Positions 37,701 through 46,700 of a stretch of DNA of 64,000 nucleotides are shown piece by piece (positions within the stretch are counted from its first letter, which is position 1; each line of letters opens with the position of its first letter). Where the stretch lies: contig JAKJHU010000181.1 in assembly GCA_022316685.1 (NCBI GenBank), positions 248,001 through 312,000 on the forward strand. Reading direction: 5' to 3'. This DNA comes from Progne subis subis. Taxonomy: Eukaryota; Chordata; Aves; Passeriformes; Hirundinidae. The notes below the pieces were generated by a model. The model did no database searches and was not told the origin of the DNA. It saw nothing but the letters and a program-made list of their open reading frames with translations. The translations under genes were made by a program, and so were the position numbers.

Positions 37701-40700
37701 CAGCTGGAACCCTTGCCCTCCTGCCCCACCTCTCAACCAAGCGTCAGCCCTGGATTCCTCAGGCTCTGGAGCCCCGAGCCCGGCGCTGAGCCTGCTTTGC
37801 ACAGAGGCAAAGGTCCTGCAGCCTCTCTCCATCCCTCCCGTTCAGCTTTCCTTAGCGCTTGCCCATCAAGTCACACTGCAGCAAAGCCACTTTCGTGAGG
37901 CAGATCTTTGTCTCACAGAGGCTGAGACACTGCCGAAGCCCAGCTCACGGAACAGCTCTGCCTTCCCCCTCAGAGTGTCACCAGGGCTGTGACACTCTGA
38001 TCCAGGCAGGGATGGGTTAACAGTGTCCCTGACACAGTTAATGAAGTGCCCCTCACCAAGGGTCCCACCTGAAGGGACTCCAGCACTGGGCATGAACCAT
38101 CAAGCAGCAACCTCTCCATGCCACCAGGAAAGGAAGACTTGGGAGACTCCCACATGGAAAACCCCGGATGATGTTCTCCACTTGCCCAAACAGGACTTTT
38201 CAGCAGGAACCACTCCACAGTGAAGCGCTCTGTGCCCAGCACGGCCTGGCCCTGCATTAATCAGGTTATCTGAACGAGCTGCAGCAGCTCCTGGCTCAGA
38301 CACCACAGTGGGGAGAGCGGCCAGAGGTGATGATGCCAGGTGGGGACGAAGGGCAGCCGTGGCACATGGAGGGACGGGGAGCTCCTGGGTGTGCAGCCAC
38401 AGGTGCCAGGCAGCAGAGCCTGCCCTGCCTACAGCCAGGACACGCAGGAAACAAAACCCAGGAATGATGTAAACGACCCCCGGAAAGGCTTCCCATTCCT
38501 GGAGAGCCTGAGAGACAGATGTCTGCAGCTGCAGGGAGGCACAGCCCAACAGAGCCCTCACTCCCAGCAAGGAGCAGCGGGGCTCAGAGGAACACAGACC
38601 TGCCAGAGCCCTCCTAGCAGTGCTGGCAACCACTACGCACCCGAGGCTGGCCCTGGAAGGTAAAGGGCCCACAGCCAGGTGCCAGCACGCTGGCAGGCAG
38701 CTTCCAGGCTGCCATCCCCATGTAGAGAACCAGCACAACGCCCCAGCACCGAGCAGAGCCCGCAGTGACCCCTGCCCAGGGGGCTTCCTGCTGCTCTGCA
38801 TGAACCTGGCAACATCCCAGCCCTCCCAGAGCATCACTGCCCACGGCTCCTGGAGGGGCACAGCCCTTCTGCCCCCCAGCCCAGGGCAGCGTCCCCCGGA
38901 CGCCATCCCCGCTCCCTCGTGCTGGACACAGAGTGCTCCGTGCACTCAGCAGCAAAACAAAACGGGATTTCTCCACTTCCCCACCCGGCTCCCACGTCTG
39001 GCACTTTTCCCCGTGCTTATTTTTGTTCACATCCTGGTGTTGTTTTACGGCAGAACCCCCCGGCCCGGCCCGACTGCGGCCGCAGAGTTTGCCGGGCAGG
39101 GAGCCAGGCGTCGGAGCAACAGGAGCTCAGGTGGGAGCAGGCAAGGTCTCCGAATAAAACCCAGGGGAAATGTTCACCACTCCAACACAGAGGAGGGATG
39201 CGTCCAAACAGCAAACACAGGCGACAGCTGAAGTGCCTGGAAAACATCAGGGACATGGCAATGAGATGGAAAATTACCGCCCGGCTGGCATTTCCGCGGG
39301 CAGCCGACTGCACGGGCAAGGAAGCGGCAGGGAAAATCCCAGCGTCCCAACCAGGCCAGGGATTTGGGCGCAATGCTGGCTCAGAGAGAGAGGTGCCAGA
39401 CCTGCTGAGCACGGCTGTCCCACTGCACCAAGCACCTGACCTTCAAACCCCAACCCCTGACCGCTATTCCCAAAACAAGGATTTTGAATATCACAATTCC
39501 CCTCCACCTGCACACTGCCCCTGCTCCAGGCAGGTCATGTAAATGCCTCCAGCCTTACATCTGTGAGTAAATGCCTCCCAGGGCAGGATGGAAATGCTGT
39601 GTTTTACTCACATTACTTTCCTTTTTAGCTCCCCATTGCGCCCAGCTCCCTCACTGGAGAGTGCAGGTCAGTCCCTGTTAGCATAACACTGCTCCAACAA
39701 CCGCAGCTTCTCCTCCAAGCACCAGGGGAGGTTCAGGTTGGGCTTCAGGAGACATTTCTTCCTGGAAAGAACGGTCAGGCTTCGGAAGGAGCTGTCCAGG
39801 GGGGTGGTGGAGCCCTCACGTCCAGAGGTGTCCAAGGAAGGACTGCATGTGGCACTCAGTGCTCTGGGCTGGTTGACAAGACAGTGACAAGTCACAGGTT
39901 GGACTTGATAATCTTGGAGGTCATTTCCATCCTCAATCACTGTGTAATTCTGTGATTCCTCTCCAAACACCGGCACAACCCACAGGAAGGCCGCAGATGA
40001 CTTTACCCTTGTTACCACAATATTTCATTGACTGGAGCCTGGAATCACATTTCATTAGGACAGAATGCCCTGCCCGAGACAGCTAATCGATTTAGAGGAC
40101 ACTAATCCAGAAGAAATTCGCTCCTGACCCAGGCAATGCCCATTAGTGGAGCAGAAGGGGGTCTGGCAGGGAGGGCAGTCCCTGCACGGGGGGGATGTGG
40201 CAGAGCCCCTGCCAGACCCAGATTGCCTCAGGCACTGGCCCTGCTTTGGGATTAGCTTGTTATTAAATCTAATTAGTTAACAGGTGGGACACAGGGCTTG
40301 ATTTCTCAAGGGGCAGCACCAAAGCGCTGGGGTCCCCAGGGTGGGGAGGGGACCCAGGCCCTGTCCCTGCAGGCAGGACAGGCCCTCCTGGCACATCCCA
40401 GCCAGCCCATGGCACGGGGCAGTGCTTTCCCTGTTCCCCCTCTCCTGCTCTCGCCCACAGCCAGCTCAGGGAAGCGGGGTCAGCTCCCAGCCCCTCCAGG
40501 AGCAGCTCTGCACAACCTCCTTCCTCCTCCTCCCAAGGAGGCTGCGGAAATCCTCTCGTCGCCGGTGCTCCTCCACCTCAGCTGTAAGAACAGGAAAAAT
40601 CCCACTGTGCTGCAGGAACATCAGTGGCAAGTGAGTCAATTTTTCCTGCTTCGGCAGGAAAAGAGAAACATAAATTAAAATCTCCAGCAGAGCAGAGGGA

Positions 40701-43700
40701 GGCACGCAGGGTGAGGGCAGGGATGCACAGCCCGGGGCGCAGCACAGAGCCATGGAATAGTTTAGGTGGGAAAAACCCTCAAAGATTCTCACATCCTGCT
40801 GTTCCCCCTGCACTGCCAAAGCCAACATTGACCATTGTCCTCATCTGTAAAACCCCTCCAGTGACTCCACCAGTGCCCTGGGCAGCCTGTGCCAGCATCT
40901 GACCACCCTTTCCAGGAAGAAATCACCGCCTTTAACCTGGGCTTTCTCCCGGAATTCGTGGGAGAGACTCCCAACGCTCTGCTCTGCAATGGTTGGGATT
41001 TTTCTGTAAAACATTGCTTAGCAACCAGCACTCAACCAGGGCATCGCTCTGGACAGACGCTGCTTCAGCGAGAAAAAGAATGAAAAACCAGCAAAGGGAC
41101 GCGGCACCAGGCAGTGTTATTAGGAAAGGGCACACGCCAGCTCTTTTTACAGGTCACTCGGCCCAGAGAACCCTCCACACCTCCCTCACTGTGCCTCATG
41201 GAATCCCAGACTGCTTTGGGACCTTAAAGCTCATCCCATTCCAGCCCCTGCCATGGGCAGGGACCCCTTCCACTGTCCCAGGCTGCTCCAAGCCCTGCCT
41301 GAGGGTGCAGAGTGTGGGGAATGGGGAGGCGGCAGCACACAGCCCTTGGCTGTCCCTCGGTCCCCGCGTCTCCACGTGCCACAGGCAGATGGTCCGGAGG
41401 CTGCTGCGCTTCCCACCAGCCAGAAACCCGGCTGGCATCGCGGCACAGACATCCCCTTCCCCCGGGCACCACGGTCCCCACGCCACAGAGCGTCCCCAGC
41501 ACATCCCTGCACGCCGTGACCCCCGGACCCCAACAGCCGCCGGGAGCCGAGAGAGGAGAGCGATTCCCAGCTCCTGCGAGCCGCACCTGAGACCATCCCT
41601 GCCACAAACAGCGGGGGGATGCCCTAAAGAGCCGCCCTTGTCAGCAGCCCAGGGGCCCAGGGCCACCAGCGCTCGCACGGAGCGGGTGGAGGCACCTTTG
41701 GCACGGGGAGAGCGCCGGGAGAACAGGGAAAACGGAAAACAGGGAAAACGGGGAAAACATCCCTGTCGCCGCCGGCACGGTGACAGCCGCTCGCGTGCCC
41801 GGCGGAGGAGGACGGGGATGATTCACGGCAGAGCGAACAAGCTGTGCAGCTTTCCGTACGCGCTCCCCCTCGCTCTGCCTCCCCTCCCACCCACCACGGT
41901 CACGCTACAGCGACTCATCACAGCGCTCCTGAAAAGCGAGGGATGAAGTAACCCAAACGCAGCGATGGATGCAGGCATCCACAGCCCGTCCACACTGTCC
42001 CCAAGACTGTCCCCACTGTTCCCCAGCCTGTCCCCTTGCTGTCCCCCAGCCTGTCCTCTCCTGTCCTGCTGCTGGATGCTTCAGCAGGGGCCCAGAATGC
42101 CCCAGATCAGAAGCACAGCGTGAGCAGGGTTTGCCTGGCCCCACTGGCGCCGCTGCTGCCCCTCAGACACGTGTGGGGACCGAAGGCCCTCTGCTTGTGC
42201 AGGAATGCCAACCCCTGAGCAGCCCTGCCCTGCTCGTGCAGGGATGCTGGCATTGCTCCTGGGCGTCAGGGAGAAGCACACCGTGATTTTAGGGTGCCTG
42301 CAGGGACAGGGTGAAAACAAAGGGGTTGGTGGTCCCCCTCTGCCATCCAGGGAGGGGTCTGGCAGACAGTAGGGGCAGAATCAACTCTCCCCATGCCACC
42401 CCTGCTGCTGAACCAGCCAGGGAAGCACCACGTGTGCCAACCTGCAGAGAGCACAGGGACAGGCGGGCACCGCCGCTGCCTCCCACCCTCCCCTCGGCAA
42501 CCATGGGAACGGCATTTCCTCACTCGCATCCCCAGCTCACTGTGAGCTGCCAGCAGCGAAGCAAGGGGAAAAAAAGGAAACCTGAATAGCCCACCTCTCC
42601 CAGCCCTTGTCCAGGGCACAAGGGTGGTGCCACACACGCTGCAGGTGATGCCACACACCTCTCGGTCTGGCAGCATTGCAGAGACAAATGGAGACAGATG
42701 ATTCAAGCTGTGCCAGCACATCTGCAGCCTCGGGAAAACAGCCTCCTGACCCAAATCAGGCAAATCTGTCCGTGCTGGAAGCATGAGCGGGACACAGCAC
42801 GTAGGTGAGTCCCAGTGCTGGAGGAACACAGGGACACCCAAGCCAGCCCTTCACACCCCCCTCCCTGGCCCACCCCTGCTCAGAGCCCCTCCCTGGACAC
42901 AGGTGTGCACTCTCAGTGTCCAGCAGCTCCAGCAGTGCCAGCCCCTGCTCCCAGAGCTGCTCTTCATCCCCTGCCATCCCAGAAGGTTGGGTTTAACCCA
43001 CCACGGGACGCGTGCTCGGTGCAGGCCCTGTGGCTCCTCCGGGCTCTGTCCCCACCCTGGTGTATCGGGACATGTGCCCAGAGGTGCTCTGTGGCACACT
43101 CCCAATTACAGAGATCTCCCAGCCCTGTTAACGAGTGCAATGTAAAAGCTGTAATCATCAACTCCAGCTCTCCTGCACACCCCAACCCTTGTGCTCACCA
43201 GGTTCCTGCCAGTGCTGCCGACAGCCCAGCCCCACGTGTCACAGCCCCCCTCAGCGCCTGCTGCAGCACCCGAGGAGCCCACCCCGCTTCCCTGGCTCCC
43301 ACCATCAGTGCCCAAACCTGCCAGCATCCTGGGGTGGGGTGGGATCCCCCTGGGGACGGTGCGAGGATCCTCCCGCAGGGGTCACGGCCACCGTGCACAC
43401 GGGGGAGACACCGCAGCATCCACGGGAGAGTTTCCCTCTGACACTCAGGCAGAGGCAGGTGGGACAAGCGTGCAGCCCTCTGGAGCCAGCCCTGCCGACA
43501 CAACGATCCCTCCAGGGCTCACGGTGCAGACCCAGCATCACAAAGAGCATCTCCCAACACGTTCCTGTTGCTGATTTCCACTGGGGAGGAAGAGGAGGAT
43601 CAACTTGTGCTAAGGGTGAAGCACAGTATTATCACCTGTCCTGTCCCTCATTTGAATAAAATCCCAGACAAGTTATTAAAGATGTGGCTGCACAAGCCAC

Positions 43701-46700
43701 ACAGGTCATGCAAAGGAGGAGAAGTCCTTGGTGCCTCGGGCTCTGCTGGTGCAGGACTGGCTGAGCCACAGCCTCGTCCCTCCTGCACAGCTCAAAGAAT
43801 TCCCTACACCAAATCTTTCCTACAGGAATGAAGAGGGGAAAAAAAATGCACCCTGACCCCCGAGAGCCACGTTACACCTCGTCTGGGTGAACAGAGCAGG
43901 AAAAAAATCAAAGTAAATCATTTTACCAGCCAAACCCCAACCTACGTGCTTTCCCTGTGGTTTGCGAGGCAGAGGGAGAGCCCGGGGGACCCCCTGCACC
44001 TCCGAGCATTTCATGGATGCTCCAGGACACCCTCCCCTGCCGCAAGGCAGCGATTCCCCGGGCTGGGAGGACACGAACTGGGCTGTGCAGGTGTCTCCCC
44101 TTGGCAGCCGTGGGCAGCAGCGCTCAGTGCCAGCAGCCCAGCACCATTTCTATGGCACAGCCCAAGCAGAACGGAGTGCCAGCGGTCACAGCAACCCAGC
44201 CGGGCAGCTACTGTTGGTTTTGCACCCTCCAGAAAGCACGAGGCTGCTTCTCCTCCAAACAGGAGCCTGCAGAGCCCAGCGCAGCTCCGAGCGCTCGGGT
44301 TTGCACCTGCACAAACAGCGGCTGTGCCTGGAAAAGCCAGACCTAAACCCCTGAACCTTGATCCCTCCCTTCTCTGCAAAGGTGGTGAGAAGGTTTGGGC
44401 TGTGACTGTTTTCTTCAGCGACCAGAAGAGCAAAAAGGATGAAAATAACCTAAGATGGGCTTTGGATTGCTTCTCCCCAGCATGAGGGGCACTGAGGGCC
44501 TGTGACCGCAGATGGCACCAGGTTACAGAGCAGCCCCAGGCCGGATCATGCTCCAGCACATGCCAGGGCTTTCTCCCTGGAGAAGCACACGAGGGCACTT
44601 TGCACAGAGCCCGGTTATCTGCCTGCCCTCTGCCACCCGAGTCAGACCCACTCCCAGGGACCGAGGGAGCCGGACCAGGGCTGAGCAGGGTGGGAAAGGC
44701 AATGACAAAGTGGCAACGTGGGCAATCGGCGGCATCGGCCGTCACGTTTCCTTATCACCCGCCTGAGCCTCGTTCGTGTAAAAAGGGAATTAAGTAAACG
44801 CCGGGCAAAAGTTTCGCTTTCGCTTCCACGGCGTTGCGGATCCAGCGCCAGCTCCAGCGGGGCCGGCACGGGCACTGTGGGCACAGACGCCTCACACAGG
44901 CTCGGTTCCACCAAGGTGCCGAAAGACGGGGAGCAGAACCCACGTGCAAGCACATCCCAGGGTGTGGAACACCGCCAGCACCGCCGGGAGCTACCCCACT
45001 GCCCCACTTCACGTTCTGAGCTGCAGCGCAGCCTCGGAGCAGGACGTGTCCCAGGAAATCCCCAGAGCTGCGGCAAAAGCTCTGCTGGCATTGCCCGCGG
45101 TGGCAGCACAGGTCACAGCAGCCACCCCGGCACGGTGCAGGCACACGGGTCAGCACTTCCATCACACCTCGCAGGCACGGCCAGGAGGGAGAACACAGCT
45201 CTCTGACAGCGCACCACCAGCTGAGAACCCCAGCTGCTCACAGCCGGCGTGGGACACACTGCTGGGGGGCACTGCTGGCATGAGAGCCGTGGGACGGTGA
45301 CACGGCATCCGCCCTGGGAAGCCCGAGGGGCCAGAGGAGTTCCCAGGCGCTGCAGGATCCATGTCCACCCCAGCATCAGCCCTTCGGTCCCGGCCGCAGC
45401 TCTGCGGCGACACGGCCAAAAAAACAGCTACAGGAAAAGTGATCCAAAACACCAAAGCAGCCCAGCTGCGCCTTTCGGGCCATGGGCACCTCCGCCCTTC
45501 CCGTGGGAGCCCGGGGCATGGCACAGGCAGCCCGTGTGCCCCCGTGGGGAGGGGGTTCACAGAGCCCCCCCAGCCCCGGCCCAGCCCCAGAACACAAATT
45601 GCAGTTTTTGCCGTGGGAGCATGGCAGCAGCAGGGGCGTGGACGCCTTTGGTGGCTTCAAATTAGTGCCTGGGAGTTGGAGGAAGGAAAACAGACCAGCA
45701 GAAACGTGGCAGGGCACCGGGCTGCACCCAGAGCCTGAAGGGGACGACAGCCCCATCGCCACCGGGACACGGCGCCCTGGCAGCACAGGAGAAGGGCTCG
45801 GGGAGGAGGAGGAGGAGGAGGAAGGTGCCAGGCTCAGCCCCGTGCTACAGCACAGGGGAGGTGACCGCTGGCAGCCCCTGCACCCCCACATCCTCCATCC
45901 TCACAGGTGCTGCTTGTTTCCCAAAGCAAGCTGCGGGCATCTCCACATCACCGCGTGAGTGCCGGGGCTCCAGCTCCCCCTCCGTGGAAGCACAGCGGCT
46001 GGAGGTGATGCCAGCACAGGGACAGGCCCCTGGCTGCCTGCCCGCCCCTCGCACGGGCACGGGGACGTGCAAAGGGACAAAATCCTTCAGCGTGCCTGGT
46101 CCTGACGGTCACCACAGCTCCCGAGCCGGAGAACAACTTCCACGGCATCCAGGCCTCGAGTTCATTATTTATGTTACACTTGAAGTCTCTGCATCTGCAA
46201 AACTTTCTGAATAATTTATGGATGGTGGATCAGGGAGGAAGAGGGACACGTTTTGCTGAAAACCAGGTCACTGAATACCAGCCAAGCAGCAAAGGGAGAC
46301 AATGGAAACAGGCACAGAAACACACTGGGGGAAAAAGATCCAACAGCATTTATGTACACACAGACACACACACACACTCCAGAGATGCCCTTGGCATCTG
46401 AGAATATTTAGCAAGACCAGCCCTTCAGCAAAAGAGGATCATTTTCAACCTCCTCAATTTATTCTTTCTTCTAAGGGAAGGAGAAAGCGCTGCGAATCGT
46501 TCCTGTTTCTCTCTGCACCTACACTGAGAGCAGAAGCAGGGCAGAGCAGCCCCTTCACCAAACCCTGGCAGACTTTGTTACGTGTCCTTACTCCAGTCTC
46601 ACCACCCCTGCATGCCGGTGCAGCTGCTCCTGCCCAGGGCTCTTCCTCCCTCCAGGGCCCCGTCCAAGCAGCTCCTCACCAACACACGGAGTTACACACT

